From Microtetraspora fusca (GTDB lineage: Bacteria > Actinomycetota > Actinomycetes > Streptosporangiales > Streptosporangiaceae): a stretch of 64,000 bases of DNA. The stretch lies in assembly GCF_001570365.1 (NCBI RefSeq), contig NZ_BBYK01000049.1, positions 154,867-218,866 on the forward strand, written 5' to 3'. Position numbers and translations under genes: made by a program. Shown here in pieces: positions 19,191 to 29,441 of the stretch. The first letter of the stretch is position 1. Every line of letters begins with the position of its first letter. Below the pieces are notes generated by a model. It made no database searches. It was not told the origin of the DNA and was given only the letters and a program-made list of their open reading frames with translations.

Positions 19191-20162
19191 GTGAAGCGGC
19201 TGGTGACCGGCCCGGTGCCGGCCTTCGTGCTGCGCAGGGCCGGGGCGACGGTGCTGCTGCTGCTCGCCCTCTCGCTGCTGGTGTTCGCGCTGCTGTACCT
19301 CGCCCCCGGCGACGTCGCCCGCAACCTGCTCGGCACCCGCAACGTCACCCCGGAGGCCCTGGCCGAGATCCGCGCCCGGCACCACCTGGACGAGCCGTTC
19401 CTGCAGCAGTACTGGAGGTGGCTCACCCACGCCGTCACCGGCGACTTCGGCACCTCCATCCGTACCGGGCGCCCGATCGGACCGCTGATGCTGGAGAAGA
19501 CCGGGATCACCGCGGCCACCGCCGGGCTGGCGTTCCTGCTGTCGGTCCTCGTCGGGGTCCCGGCGGGCGTCCTCACCGCCGTCCGCCGCGGCCGCTGGCT
19601 CGACCGGGTCCTGGTCACCGCCTCCGTCGTCGGGGTCAGCGCGCCCGGGTTCGCGGTCGGCCTCCTGCTGCTGTACGTCTTCGCGCTCGGCCTGGGCTGG
19701 TTCCCGATCTACGGCACCGGCGAGGGATTCTTCGACGCCCTCTGGCACCTCGCGCTGCCCGCCGTGGCGCTGGCCCTGGGCCTCGGGGCCTTCGTCGTCA
19801 AGCTGACCCGCGCCGCCGTCATCCGCGAACTCGACCAGGACTACGTGACCTTCGCCCGGGGGCGCGGGCTGTCGGAGGCCGCCACGCTGCGCATCGTCCT
19901 GCGCAACGCCGCGATCCCGATCGTCACCAGCCTGGGCCTGATGGTCGCCTACCTGTTCGGCGGCACCGTGCTCATCGAGGTCACCTTCGCCCTGCCCGGT
20001 CTCGGGTCGCTCATGGAGGAGTCGGTGCTGTTCAAGGACATCCCCGTGGTGCAGGCGCTGACGCTCGCCGTCGCCCTCGTGGTCTCCGCGACCGCGTTCC
20101 TGGTGGACCTGTCGTACCTGATCATCGATCCGCGCGTACGCGCCCGGACGGTGCGGCGATGA
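19191..20162 (+). CDS. ABC transporter permease, DppB/OppB type
   Basis: 323 residues from a GTG behind GAGGAGA. Six membrane helices. The DppB hallmarks are LAPGD near residue 38, HLDEPFLQQYWRW, and the EAA-loop stretch DYVTFARGRGLSEA that contacts the ATPase. It pairs with the next permease. Confidence 0.93.
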   Translation: MKRLVTGPVPAFVLRRAGATVLLLLALSLLVFALLYLAPGDVARNLLGTRNVTPEALAEIRARHHLDEPFLQQYWRWLTHAVTGDFGTSIRTGRPIGPLMLEKTGITAATAGLAFLLSVLVGVPAGVLTAVRRGRWLDRVLVTASVVGVSAPGFAVGLLLLYVFALGLGWFPIYGTGEGFFDALWHLALPAVALALGLGAFVVKLTRAAVIRELDQDYVTFARGRGLSEAATLRIVLRNAAIPIVTSLGLMVAYLFGGTVLIEVTFALPGLGSLMEESVLFKDIPVVQALTLAVALVVSATAFLVDLSYLIIDPRVRARTVRR

Positions 20163-20196
20163 GGGCGATCGAGCCGCGGGCCGGGGCGGTGGGACG

Positions 20197-21036
20197 ATGA
20201 GCCGGAAGTCGAACGCCGGACGGAGGCGCGTCCCGGTCGTCGCGATCCTGTCCGCCGCCCTGCTGGCCTTCGTCGCGATCTGCGCCCTCGCGCAGGAGAT
20301 CATCGCGCCGAACGCGCTGGAGCAGGACATCTATCTCGGAGTGGTCGGCGGCGGCGTCGAGGGCCACCTGTTCGGGACCGACCAGCTCGGGCGCGACATC
20401 CTCCAGCTCTCGCTGGCCGGCGCGCGGTCCGCCCTGGCCGGCCCGCTGGTGGTCGCGGTCGGGTCGATGCTCATCGGGTTCTTCCTCGGCACGTACGCCG
20501 GCTACCGGGGCGGCATCGTCGACATGCTGGCCGGTCGCTACGCCGACCTGCTGCTCGCGCTGCCCGCGGTGCTGCTGGCCATCGTCGTCGCCGGACTGGT
20601 CGGCCGGGGCTACTGGGTCACCGTCGCCGTGCTGATCGTGCTCTTCTCGCCGTCGGACGTGCGACTGGTGCGCGGCGCGGTCATCGAGCAGGCCCCGCGG
20701 CCGTACATCGAGTCGGCGCGGGTGCTCGGCATCCGACCGTCGCGGATCATGTTCCGGCACATCGCGCCCAACATCGTGCCGATCGTGGTGGCGAACCTGC
20801 TGCTGAACGTCGCGTTCGCGCTGGTCGCGCTGTCCTCGCTGTCGTACCTGGGCCTCGGCGTCCCGCCGGGAGCGCCCGACTGGGGGCGGCAGCTCGCGGA
20901 CGGCAGGCAGCTCCTCGGGGACAACCCGCTCGCAGCCGTCGTCCCGGGTGTGCTGATCATCCTGACCGCCACGGCGGTGAACCTGCTCGGCGACTGGCTC
21001 TCCGATCTGCTGGACCGACGGGTGGTGGCCCGATGA
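20197..21036 (+). CDS. ABC transporter permease, DppC/OppC type
   Basis: 279 residues. HLFGTDQLGRDILQLSLAGA is the DppC signature after helix 1. The EAA loop is YIESARVLGIRPSRIMFRHI. Five or six helices. Its stop overlaps the ATPase start (ATGA). Confidence 0.93.
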   Translation: MSRKSNAGRRRVPVVAILSAALLAFVAICALAQEIIAPNALEQDIYLGVVGGGVEGHLFGTDQLGRDILQLSLAGARSALAGPLVVAVGSMLIGFFLGTYAGYRGGIVDMLAGRYADLLLALPAVLLAIVVAGLVGRGYWVTVAVLIVLFSPSDVRLVRGAVIEQAPRPYIESARVLGIRPSRIMFRHIAPNIVPIVVANLLLNVAFALVALSSLSYLGLGVPPGAPDWGRQLADGRQLLGDNPLAAVVPGVLIILTATAVNLLGDWLSDLLDRRVVAR

Positions 21037-22922
21037 CGACATCGACGGCGGCGGAACGTGCTTCGTTGCTCGCCGTACGCGATCTGCGCGTGATGTCGGC
21101 CGCCGGCGCCGTCGTCGCCGGGCTCGATCTCACCGTGGCGCCGGGCGAGACGGTCGCGATCGTGGGGGAGTCCGGGTCCGGCAAGTCGATGACCGTCAAG
21201 GCACTGACCGGGCTGCTGCCCGAGGGAGTGCACGCCACCGGGAGGATGGACCTCCCCGCCCGCGACCCCGGGCATCCCGGGCGTTCCGATGGCCAGGACG
21301 GGCTTTCGAGCCGGAACAGCACGGGAAGGCGGCCGGGCCTGGAGATCGACCTGGCCGCTCCCGGAGGCGCGTGGCGCGACGTGCGCGGGGGGCGCATCGC
21401 GCTGCTGCTCCAGGACCCCTTCACCTCGCTGTCCCCGGTGCATCGCTGCGGCGAGCAGATCGGCTGGGCGATCTCGGGGTCGGGCCGGGACGAGCGCGTC
21501 GCGCGGCTGCTGGCCGAGGTAGGGCTGCCCGCCGAGGTCGCCGGCAAGTACCCGTTCCAGCTCTCCGGCGGGATGCGCCAGCGGGTGGCGATCGCCGCCG
21601 GGCTGGCCGCCGACCCCGAGCTGCTGATCGCCGACGAGCCGACCACGGCACTCGACGTCACCACGCAGCACGAGGTCCTGGAGCTGATCGCCCGCCTCCA
21701 GCGCGAACGCGACATGGGGCTGATCCTGATCACCCACGACCTGCGCCTCGCCCGCAGCCGGGCCGACCGCGTCATGGTGATGTACGCGGGGCGGCTGATC
21801 GAGGAGGGATCGACCGCGCGCGTGCTCGACGCGCCCGCGCACCCGTACACCGCCCGGCTCGCGGCCTGCGATCCGCCGCTCACCCATCGGCTCACGGTGC
21901 TGCCGACGATCCCGGGCTCGGTTCCCCGGCCGTGGTCGGTCGGCGCGGAGTGCGCCTTCGCGGAGCGGTGCGCGTTCGCGATCGACGCCTGCCGTACGGC
22001 AGAGCCGTCGTTGGCCGAGGTGGCCGACGGTCACCGGGCCGCCTGCGTGCGCCCCGAAACGGCTGTCCTGCCCGTGCCCGCCGCGTCCGCCGATGCGCTC
22101 GCCCTGCGACCGGAGGCAACCGACGAGGCAGGCACTCCTGAGAAGGCCGCCGTGCCCGCGGCCGCTCCATCGGTGGAGCCGGACAGGGGGGCGGCGTCAC
22201 CGTTGTTGCTCACCGTGGAGGGGCTGGCCAAGCGCTTCCCCGGCTCTGCCGTACCGGCGCTGGACGGGGTCGATCTGGAGATCGCGCCCGGAGAGGCGGT
22301 CGCGGTGGTCGGGGAGTCGGGGTCGGGCAAGACCACCCTCGCCCGGTGCGTCGTCGGCCTGGAACGGGCGGACGCCGGTCGCATCACCTTCCTCGGCAGC
22401 GCCACCGGTGCCAGGCGGGTGCAGATCGTCTTCCAGGACCCCTACTCCGCGCTCAACCCCGGGCTCACCGTCGGCACCTCGCTGGCCGAGGCGTTGCGGG
22501 CCGCGGGCCGGCCGAAGTCCGAGGTGGGGGAGCTGCTGGAGCTTGTGGGGCTTCCGGCGGCGTACGCCCGGCGCAGGCCGCGGGCGCTGTCGGGCGGCGA
22601 ACGCCAGCGGGTCGCCATCGCCCGCGCCCTCGCGCCCCGCGCCGACCTGCTCGTCTGCGACGAGTCGGTCTCCGCGCTCGACGTGTCGGTCCAGGCGCAG
22701 GTCCTGAACCTGCTCGCCGACCTGCGGCGCAGGCTCGGGCTGACCCTGCTGTTCATCACCCACGACCTGGCCGTGGCCCGGCAGATCGCCGATCGCGTCT
22801 ACGTGATGCACCACGGGCGCGTGGTGGAGACCGGCCCTGTCGACTCCGTGCTGGGCGCTCCGGCACACGAATACACCCAACGGCTGCTGGCCTCGATCCC
22901 GGCGGCGGACCAAGCGGACTGA
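21033..22922 (+). CDS. Fused double ABC ATPase, DppD-DppF type
   Basis: 629 residues holding both ATPases in one chain. Domain 1: Walker A GESGSGKS (about 45-52), signature LSGGMRQR, Walker B LLIADEPTTALD and the CAFAERCAFA cysteine region typical of peptide importers. Between Walker A and the Q-loop there are about 30 extra residues, Gly/Arg/Ser-rich. Domain 2: Walker A GESGSGKTT, signature LSGGERQR and LLVCDESVSALD, where Ser replaces the usual Pro. It energises the two permeases before it. Confidence 0.93.
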   Translation: MTTSTAAERASLLAVRDLRVMSAAGAVVAGLDLTVAPGETVAIVGESGSGKSMTVKALTGLLPEGVHATGRMDLPARDPGHPGRSDGQDGLSSRNSTGRRPGLEIDLAAPGGAWRDVRGGRIALLLQDPFTSLSPVHRCGEQIGWAISGSGRDERVARLLAEVGLPAEVAGKYPFQLSGGMRQRVAIAAGLAADPELLIADEPTTALDVTTQHEVLELIARLQRERDMGLILITHDLRLARSRADRVMVMYAGRLIEEGSTARVLDAPAHPYTARLAACDPPLTHRLTVLPTIPGSVPRPWSVGAECAFAERCAFAIDACRTAEPSLAEVADGHRAACVRPETAVLPVPAASADALALRPEATDEAGTPEKAAVPAAAPSVEPDRGAASPLLLTVEGLAKRFPGSAVPALDGVDLEIAPGEAVAVVGESGSGKTTLARCVVGLERADAGRITFLGSATGARRVQIVFQDPYSALNPGLTVGTSLAEALRAAGRPKSEVGELLELVGLPAAYARRRPRALSGGERQRVAIARALAPRADLLVCDESVSALDVSVQAQVLNLLADLRRRLGLTLLFITHDLAVARQIADRVYVMHHGRVVETGPVDSVLGAPAHEYTQRLLASIPAADQAD

Positions 22923-22937
22923 AGAGGTTGCGCGTAC

Positions 22938-24218
22938 ATGTCTGAACGTGTTGTCCATCCGACCCACGCCGGTGCCCGGCTGGACGAGCCCGGGCGGATC
23001 GCCGCGGGACACGGCGACGGTCTGGTTGTGGCTGCGCGGGCTGTCGACGGGCTCGACATCGCCGTTCTGCCCGTGCACGGGGACGTGGGTCAGGTCGCCG
23101 AGGGGCTCCTCGACCACGTGCCCGAGGAGACGCTGCGCCATTGGCGGCTCGCCGGAGGCATCCAGGTACGCACCCTGGTCACGGCGCGGGTGGACGGCGT
23201 GCTGGTCGGGGCGGCCTTCGAGGTGCACCGGCCGCTGACCGCCTATCGGAAGATCGTCGATGTGTGGGCCCCGGACGAGCGGGTCGCCGACCTCCTGGTC
23301 GAGACGATCGAGGAGCGGGCCTGGCGGGAGGGCGCGGTCGCCGTCAAGCGGTGGTTCGCCGCCAAAGACTCCGAGCATGACGAACTCGGTGGCGCCCTGG
23401 AAGATCTCGACGGCTCCACCGGCCGTCCAGCCGGGGACCCCGCGGACCCCGGTAACCCTGCTGCCGCCGGGAAATCCGCCTGGCGACGGTCCCTGGAACG
23501 CGGCTACCGAGAGGCACCGGTTCCGGTATGGGCCGCGCCGGTCACCGCCGACCCTGCGGACACCGGGTACGGACAGGTGCGATGGCGGGGGGCGGCTCCC
23601 GATCGGGCTTTGCCGTACATGCGGCAGACCACGGACTTCACCTGCGGGCCGGTGGCGCTGCAGCTCGCGCTGTGCGGGCTGGGGCTGCAGGATCAGCCGG
23701 ACCGGGGCGAGGAGATGCGCATGTGGCGCCAGGCCACGACCGTGGCCGGCTGCGACCCGCTCGGGCTGGCCCTCGCGGCGGCGGACCGGGGCGCGGTGCC
23801 CGAGGTGCTGCTCTCCACCGAACAGCCGACCCTGCTCGAACTGTGCACCACGGACGAGGAACGCGACCTGCGGCGGTTCATCCAGTCGGGCTTCCGCGCG
23901 GACCTGGCGGAGCGCGGGATCACGGTCGAGACGACGGTGTTCGATCTCGACCGGTTGCGCGCCGTGCTGGCCGACGGGGCCATCGCCCTGGTGCTGATCG
24001 AGCAGCTCGGCATGCACGCCGAGCCCTCGCCGCACTGGATCACCGTACACAGCGTGGACGGCGACATCTTCTACGCCAACGACCCGTGGACGGACGCGGA
24101 CCTGGGTGAGACCTACCTCGACGCCCTGGACCTGCCGTTGCCCTCCGCGACGCTGGACCGGCTGGCCTGGTACGGCACGCCGAGCTATCGCAGCATGGTG
24201 GTGCTGCGCGCGGCCTGA
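22938..24218 (+). CDS. C39-like cysteine peptidase family protein
   Basis: 426 residues. The N-terminal 200 residues are of unknown type. The C-terminal part looks like a peptidase C39-like domain: RQTTDFTCGPVALQLAL carries the Cys, PHWITVHSVDGD the His, and YANDPW the Asp. This resembles the bacterial DUF3335/C39-like family. It follows the peptide importer by 15 bases and may be cotranscribed, which would fit peptide turnover. The substrate is unknown. Confidence 0.75.
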   Translation: MSERVVHPTHAGARLDEPGRIAAGHGDGLVVAARAVDGLDIAVLPVHGDVGQVAEGLLDHVPEETLRHWRLAGGIQVRTLVTARVDGVLVGAAFEVHRPLTAYRKIVDVWAPDERVADLLVETIEERAWREGAVAVKRWFAAKDSEHDELGGALEDLDGSTGRPAGDPADPGNPAAAGKSAWRRSLERGYREAPVPVWAAPVTADPADTGYGQVRWRGAAPDRALPYMRQTTDFTCGPVALQLALCGLGLQDQPDRGEEMRMWRQATTVAGCDPLGLALAAADRGAVPEVLLSTEQPTLLELCTTDEERDLRRFIQSGFRADLAERGITVETTVFDLDRLRAVLADGAIALVLIEQLGMHAEPSPHWITVHSVDGDIFYANDPWTDADLGETYLDALDLPLPSATLDRLAWYGTPSYRSMVVLRAA

Positions 24219-24344
24219 GGCCGTGCCCGGTCAGAGCCGTTACGGCCTGGCCGGGCCCGGCAGCGCGCCGGATGCCCACGGCCCGACCCAACGGCGTTCC
24301 ACACGACCGTCGGTGGCTCGGGCCCGGGCTCTTTCGCACGGAGG

Positions 24345-25310
24345 TCAGGACGCCGACTTCGGCGCCTCGCACTGGTACCCCTCAGGGCGGTCCGGATCGA
24401 GGGCGATCTGGCGCAGGACGGTCGCCTCCATCGAGATGCGGAACGTCTCCTTCCTGGCGCAGTCGTAGAACGTGTAGGAGCCCTCGCGCTCGCCCAGCAG
24501 CAGCAGTTCCTCGCCCCCGCGCAACGGCTTGCCCGACGCGCGGTCGACGGCGACGGCCCACTGGTCCTGGAACCCCACCATGGACAGCAGGATGCTGGAG
24601 CGCCCGGTGGTGGCCAGTTCGGTGGCGTCGCTCTCCATCTGGCCCATGAGCGCGAATCCGAGACCGATCCCCGTGAACCCGGCGACCACGATCTTCATGC
24701 CGGACCGGCCCACCGGCCGCGAGCGCAGCAGCCGGAACGGCACCAGGAAGGCCAGAACGCCGATGATCGTCGCCACGAGCACGACGGACACGACCGTCGC
24801 GCCCTCGTCCAGGTCCAGGTAGCCCAGGAACCCCCAGTAGCTCAGACCGCACCACAGCGCGCCCAGCGACGCGATCAGCCAGGGCCGTCGCCGTACGGCA
24901 TGGAACAGCCAGGCGGACCAGCCGAGGGTGGCCTTGTTCACCAGCCAGCCGACCGCCACCAGGGTCCCGACGACCAGGGTGCCGCCGATCACCAGGAGGA
25001 TCAGCGTGCCCACCAGCCGCCCGAACATGGTCGCCTGGTCGATGCCCGCCTGCTCCGGGCTGACGTTGAACACCCCGTAGACCTGCTGGATGCCCAGATA
25101 GAGCAGCGCGTACAGGGCAATGCCGATCGGCAGGATGACCGAGCCGCTGCGTTCGAGCAGGTCGACGACGCCGGTGCCGTCGGTCTCAGGGGTGGTCTCC
25201 GAGGTCGCCGACGCGGCTCTCAACCTGGTCAGCAGGCCGGGGCGTACGGCTTCCGGCGGCACCTGCCGCGCGGTCATGGGCAGGGGAGCTTCGGGGGGTG
25301 TGGAGGTCAT
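24345..25310 (-). CDS. Conserved membrane protein of unknown function
   Basis: 321 residues. A Pro-rich cytoplasmic start is followed by five or six hydrophobic segments (about 55-80, 95-125, 140-160, 165-190, 205-225). The C-terminal 100 residues are soluble and include a FYDCARKETFRISM stretch. I do not recognise the family. The gene is convergent with the C39-like gene. Confidence 0.7.
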   Translation of the reverse strand: MTSTPPEAPLPMTARQVPPEAVRPGLLTRLRAASATSETTPETDGTGVVDLLERSGSVILPIGIALYALLYLGIQQVYGVFNVSPEQAGIDQATMFGRLVGTLILLVIGGTLVVGTLVAVGWLVNKATLGWSAWLFHAVRRRPWLIASLGALWCGLSYWGFLGYLDLDEGATVVSVVLVATIIGVLAFLVPFRLLRSRPVGRSGMKIVVAGFTGIGLGFALMGQMESDATELATTGRSSILLSMVGFQDQWAVAVDRASGKPLRGGEELLLLGEREGSYTFYDCARKETFRISMEATVLRQIALDPDRPEGYQCEAPKSAS

Positions 25311-25534
25311 GCGATCACCTGGCGCCTGGGTTGGGCGTGAGCGGCCGTACGGGCAGGCGGGACCCGTTCGGCCGTACAGAGGGAGGGGTTGACTCGTCTG
25401 CGCCCGAGGAGGCCCTGGCCGCTCGGCTTGCGGGATCGGCGGCGGGGCTTCGGCGCTGGGCGTGGCTCATTGGATCGGCGTCACTTACAGGGGCGGGAGA
25501 TCGCTTACGCGGGTTCGACGGGCGCCGCGGCGGA

Positions 25535-26077
25535 TCAGTCGGCGGGCATGGAGACCAGGGTCAGCAGGCGGGCGGCCCGCGCCCCGGTCTGGTAGCTGTG
25601 CTCGGCCTCCGACGAGAACCGGACCGCGTCCCCGGCGCGCAGCCGGACCGTCCAGGTCTCGATCTCCAGTGTCACCGCGCCGGAGAGCACGTAGGCGAAC
25701 TCCTCCGACCCCCGGCCGTGCGGCGCGCTTTCATGGGCGTGCTCGGGCGGCAGCAGGGACTCGTAGATCTCGAAGCGACGCCGATCCATCGAACTCAGCA
25801 GCGTGCGCGCCGCCGCGTCGGCCGCCGTCCGCCGCATCACCTGCGGCTCGTACAGCGGGGTCCTGGTGATGTCGGCGAACGAGAGATCCAGGGCCTCGGC
25901 GATGCCGGAGAGGACCTCCACCGTGGGGTTGGCCAGGCCGCGTTCGATCTGCGACAGCAGAGCCTTGCTGAACCCGCATCGGTCGGCCAGATCGCGGATG
26001 CTGAGCCCTCGCGTGCGGCGGGCGTGCCGGACGTTTCCGGCGATCGCCGCCCGGACCTGCTCCGACAGGCTGGTCAC
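25535..26077 (-). CDS. XRE-family regulator with C-terminal cupin
   Basis: 180 residues from GTG 26077; a GTG six bases upstream is possible. Helix-turn-helix at about 18-65 (TRGLSIRDLADRCGFSKALL, then SQIERG). A cupin-2 sensor domain lies at about 105-175 (PHGRGSEEFAYVLSG, LRAGDAVRF). This is the PuuR/SutR-like architecture, where the cupin binds a small metabolite that controls DNA binding. The target is not visible, though a neighbouring gene is usual. Confidence 0.88.
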   Translation of the reverse strand: MTSLSEQVRAAIAGNVRHARRTRGLSIRDLADRCGFSKALLSQIERGLANPTVEVLSGIAEALDLSFADITRTPLYEPQVMRRTAADAAARTLLSSMDRRRFEIYESLLPPEHAHESAPHGRGSEEFAYVLSGAVTLEIETWTVRLRAGDAVRFSSEAEHSYQTGARAARLLTLVSMPAD

Positions 26078-26762
26078 CGCCACACCGCCGCCATTCGTGC
26101 TCCGGCCGTTTCGGGTACGGCTGCTTTCACCGCCGTGGGTCGTGGCGCGGGGGCAGACGCGGGCACCACGGCTCGGCGCGGTGGCCACGATCGTGCGCGA
26201 CCGTGCTCGGGCCGCCGTGGCGAGGTGCCGGGCCTCCCGCCGCCCTGGCCCGGCCTCGCGGCCTGTTTCGGGGCCACGGGCCTTGCCGCGCCTGGCGCGG
26301 CCGTTTCGGGGACGGCAGCCCGCGGTGTGGCTGCCTTCGACGCTGCGAGCCTTGGCCGGAAGGCCGCTGTTGTCGATACGACCGGTGGTGGCGTGACCGC
26401 CCGTGACAGGGGTCGTCGCGTCGGCTTGCGTACGGTCTCCGCCCAAGGGGTGGGCAGGTCAGACGCGTGTCCCGCCCGGCGAGCCGTGAGCGCGGTCGCC
26501 GGTGGCCGTGGCTCTCGCCGTTCTCGTGGTCTCACGTGCCCTCGATGTGCCCTGCGGTGGAGTCCTCCAGCGAGATTATGCCAATCTTGGTGATTTGGCG
26601 GGACACAGCGAGGCTGAGGGCTTGGTCCCGGATTGAGCCCTGGCGGTATCGACAGCCGCAGAGGCAACGGGGACCGGAGCGTGGGGACGCCGGGGGCCGG
26701 ACCGGCGACCCGGACGGGGCACCGCGATACGGGAGCGGTGACCCGTCCGGATCACCGCTCGG
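26078..26762. other. Long GC-rich gap without a supported gene
   Basis: 685 bases upstream of the XRE-cupin gene. The frames here give Arg/Pro/Ala-rich sequences that match no family. A less GC-rich patch at 26570-26605 carries an imperfect inverted repeat (GCCAATC...GATTTGGC) that might be the operator of the regulator. Possibly degraded coding sequence. Confidence 0.35.
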
Positions 26763-27254
26763 TCAACGGTAGTTCGTGAACTGCAGGGCGATGTCGAGGT
26801 CCTTGCCCTTGAGCAGGGAGATGACCTCCTGAAGGTCGTCCTTCTTCTTGGAGCTGACCCGGAGCTCGTCGCCCTGGATCTGCGCCTTGATGCCCTTCGG
26901 GCCCTCGTCCCGGATGAGCTTGGAGATCTTCTTGGCGTTCTCCTGGTCGATGCCCTCCTTGAGGCCGACCATCAGGCGGTACTCCTTGCCGGACAGCCTC
27001 GGCTCACCCGCGTCCAGGACCTTGAGGGAAAGGCCGCGCTTGACGATCTTGTCCTTGAACACGTCGAGAACGGCGTTCGCGCGCTCCTCGCTGTTCGCCT
27101 TGATCTCGACATCGTTCTGGCCGGACCAGGAGATGCTCGCTCCGGTTCCCTTGAAGTCGAACCGGTGCCCGACCTCCTTGACCGTCTGGTTCAGTGCGTT
27201 GTCCACCTCCTGGCGGTCGATCTTGCTGACCACGTCGAATGACGAATCTGCCAA
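26763..27254 (-). CDS. yajQ: YajQ family nucleotide-binding protein
   Basis: 163 residues from a TTG at 27254, giving the standard start [20 protein letters not shown]; an AGAGG site lies eight bases before. The full-length family is present ([43 protein letters not shown]). YajQ proteins have a two-domain RRM-like fold; some members bind cyclic di-GMP. Stand-alone here. Confidence 0.95.
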   Translation of the reverse strand: MADSSFDVVSKIDRQEVDNALNQTVKEVGHRFDFKGTGASISWSGQNDVEIKANSEERANAVLDVFKDKIVKRGLSLKVLDAGEPRLSGKEYRLMVGLKEGIDQENAKKISKLIRDEGPKGIKAQIQGDELRVSSKKKDDLQEVISLLKGKDLDIALQFTNYR

Positions 27255-27427
27255 AGCACAAACCTCTCTCACTGTTGGTCCGGCTCATCGTCGGGAGGCG
27301 CCCACACAGGTGTCACCACGATGCGCGCGGCTTTCCACGGGACCGACCCGTGACAGCTTCACGTATGGATCAGCCTATCGAGCATCATCCGATGCTGGGA
27401 TGCAGGCAGGATTCGCCCCCTCCGCCG

Positions 27428-28597
27428 TCAATCGCGCTTGGTGGGCAGGGACGGCTCCTCGTCGGTCCAGCCCATCTGCCGGTAGGCCGTGAAGTTCTCG
27501 ACCTTCGCGGTACGTCCGTCGGCGAGTTCGATCGTGCTCGTCGACGACTGCGAGAGCGGCAGACCCGTCTCGGGGTCGATCACCTGCACGATCTGGTAGA
27601 CCCCCTCTCCTTCCCTGCCGTTCACCCGGTAGCCCAGAGCCTCACCTGTGCGGCCGAGCGGATCCTTCACCCTGCCCAGAGCTGTCATCTGGGGGAGGGT
27701 GGCCAGGAGGCGGTAGGCGGCGGCACGGACGGCAGGGGAGACCGGCAGACTGAAGACGATCTCCATGCAGTTCCCCTGCAGAGCCAGCTCCAGATCCTTT
27801 GGGTCGTTCTCGTAGCCGTGGCTCTTGGCCTGGGAGGTGATGCGCCGTTCGAGATAGGCGCGCAGCTCTCGCTCGTCGCTCGGTATACGGCGGAGCTCAT
27901 CCCAGGTGACGAGCTCCGCCGTCAACGACCCGGCTGAGCCCTTCCACTTGCCGCGCAGCCGCTGGGCCACCTTCTCTTCCGCGGCGGCTCGTACCACCTC
28001 CGAGGAGTTGACCCCGACAAGTCCGGTCATGTCGAGCGGATACTTCCACTGGGTGGGCGAGCCGGCCTTACGCCAGGCGGCCTCGTCCTCGCCGGTCAAC
28101 GGTTTCGCGCCGAGGTTCTGGGTGATCCACCAGCTCTGCCCGCCCTGCCGCCGCGCCAGCCACTGCTCCTTCGAGAACCGTCGTCTGATGATGTAGCCAC
28201 GATCAGGCGAGGTCGCGTCCATGCCGGTGATCGTGACGGTACGCCAGTACGCGCCCGACGAGGGCGCCTTCATGGCGGCGGTCGCGGCGGCGAGCAGGAT
28301 CTGGCGCGCCGACGGCTGGATCTCCGGCGAGGCCGTGGTCTGCGACGGGTTCGGGATCTGCCCGTCCGGCGTCACCACCAAGGTGACCACCAGGGTCGCG
28401 GCGGCGGCCAGGCCCACCGCGGACGCCAGCCACGGTACCGGCACGCGGAGTCGCTTCGCGCGCGGCCTGCCACTCTGCCCCGGCGGCTCGGACATGATCG
28501 AGGCCAGCAGCGTCCGGGCCCCCGCTCCGGACGCCTGCCCGGCCGGGTCGCCGTCCAGGTCGTCGTCGTGCACTCTGGCGAGATCGGTCAGGTTCAC
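27428..28597 (-). CDS. CU044_5270-type membrane protein paired with a sigma factor
   Basis: 389 residues. A cytoplasmic N-terminus of about 50 residues precedes one membrane helix (about 52-77). A large extracytoplasmic domain follows with conserved stretches near SGAYWRTVTITG and VYQIVQVIDPETGLPL. This layout is the actinobacterial CU044_5270 family. Its start overlaps the stop of the sigma factor gene (ATGA), so it probably restrains or senses for that sigma factor; inferred from context. Confidence 0.8.
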   Translation of the reverse strand: MNLTDLARVHDDDLDGDPAGQASGAGARTLLASIMSEPPGQSGRPRAKRLRVPVPWLASAVGLAAAATLVVTLVVTPDGQIPNPSQTTASPEIQPSARQILLAAATAAMKAPSSGAYWRTVTITGMDATSPDRGYIIRRRFSKEQWLARRQGGQSWWITQNLGAKPLTGEDEAAWRKAGSPTQWKYPLDMTGLVGVNSSEVVRAAAEEKVAQRLRGKWKGSAGSLTAELVTWDELRRIPSDERELRAYLERRITSQAKSHGYENDPKDLELALQGNCMEIVFSLPVSPAVRAAAYRLLATLPQMTALGRVKDPLGRTGEALGYRVNGREGEGVYQIVQVIDPETGLPLSQSSTSTIELADGRTAKVENFTAYRQMGWTDEEPSLPTKRD

Positions 28598-29127
28598 AGT
28601 GCGGTCCTCTCCACGAGCGGAAGGTCGATCCCGGCATCGGCCAGGGCACGGGCGAACCGCTTGCGCGCGCGGTGCAGGCGGACGCGTACGGCGTTGCGCG
28701 TGATCCCGAGCGTGCGCGCCACCTGCTCGGTGTCGAGCTTCTCCCAGGCGACCAGTGAGAGCAGCTCCCTGTCGTCGTCGCTCAGCGTCCTGAAGGCCTG
28801 GCCGAGCTGCGTGTACTCGCCCGGCGGTGAGCCGGCCAGTGCCGGGGAGGCGGCGAGTTGCTCCCGCAGCGCGGCGGTGCGCTGCTCATGTCGCCGTTCG
28901 CCGCGCCGGTGGTTGGCGAGGGTCCTGCGTGCCACGCCGTACAGCCAGAGCCGTGCCTCGTCCCCCGACGGGATCTCGTCGATGCGCCGCCACGCGGTGG
29001 CGAAGGTCTCGGCCACCACGTCGGCAGCGTCGTCGGGATCCTCACAGCGGCGCAGGACGTACCCGAGTATCGGGCGGTAGGCATGTTCGTATATCTGCAC
29101 GAACCGGCCATGGGGATCGGATCCCAT
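28594..29127 (-). CDS. ECF-type RNA polymerase sigma factor
   Basis: 177 residues with a GAAGGAGG site before the ATG. Region 2 (YRPILGYVLRRCEDPDDAAD, then VVAETFATAWRRI) and region 4 (LSDDDRELLSLVAWEKLDTE, RNAVRVRLHRARKR) are both clear. It directs RNA polymerase to a stress-type regulon. Coupled by a 4-base overlap to the membrane partner. Confidence 0.93.
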   Translation of the reverse strand: MGSDPHGRFVQIYEHAYRPILGYVLRRCEDPDDAADVVAETFATAWRRIDEIPSGDEARLWLYGVARRTLANHRRGERRHEQRTAALREQLAASPALAGSPPGEYTQLGQAFRTLSDDDRELLSLVAWEKLDTEQVARTLGITRNAVRVRLHRARKRFARALADAGIDLPLVERTAL

Positions 29128-29314
29128 CCGGCCTCCTTCGTTGGATCATCGGTCACCACCTGCATGTCCGAAATATCGGCAGCATTACCGACCTGACCGG
29201 TGGACCGATAGGAAGCGCTGTCGCGCTCGGGATGCCGGAGCGCGGTCGAGAAGGCCGGGCGCGCCGCCTGGCCCTGGTCGGCCGCCACCGCGGAGATCCG
29301 CCCCTGGAACGACG

Positions 29315-29347
29315 CAGTGCCCCGAGCCGTGGAAGCTCGGAGCACTG
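29315..29347. terminator. Hairpin of unknown role
   Basis: CAGTGC and GCACTG pair outside a CGAGC/GCTCG stem, with a two-base mismatch and a seven-base loop. It lies in the gap between the sigma factor promoter and the end of the GNAT gene. No T-run follows. Confidence 0.4.
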
Positions 29348-29441
29348 GGAGACGAGCGATTCATATGGGGCGTGTCAGGCGCCGATCCTCAAGCCGCTGT
29401 CGGCTCCGCTCGTATCTTGGCGACCTTTGCGGTCCGTAGAT

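Noticed and set aside
26074..26667. A 197-residue minus-strand frame upstream of the XRE-cupin gene
   Set aside because: Pro/Ala/Arg-rich, no ribosome site, overlaps the regulator start.
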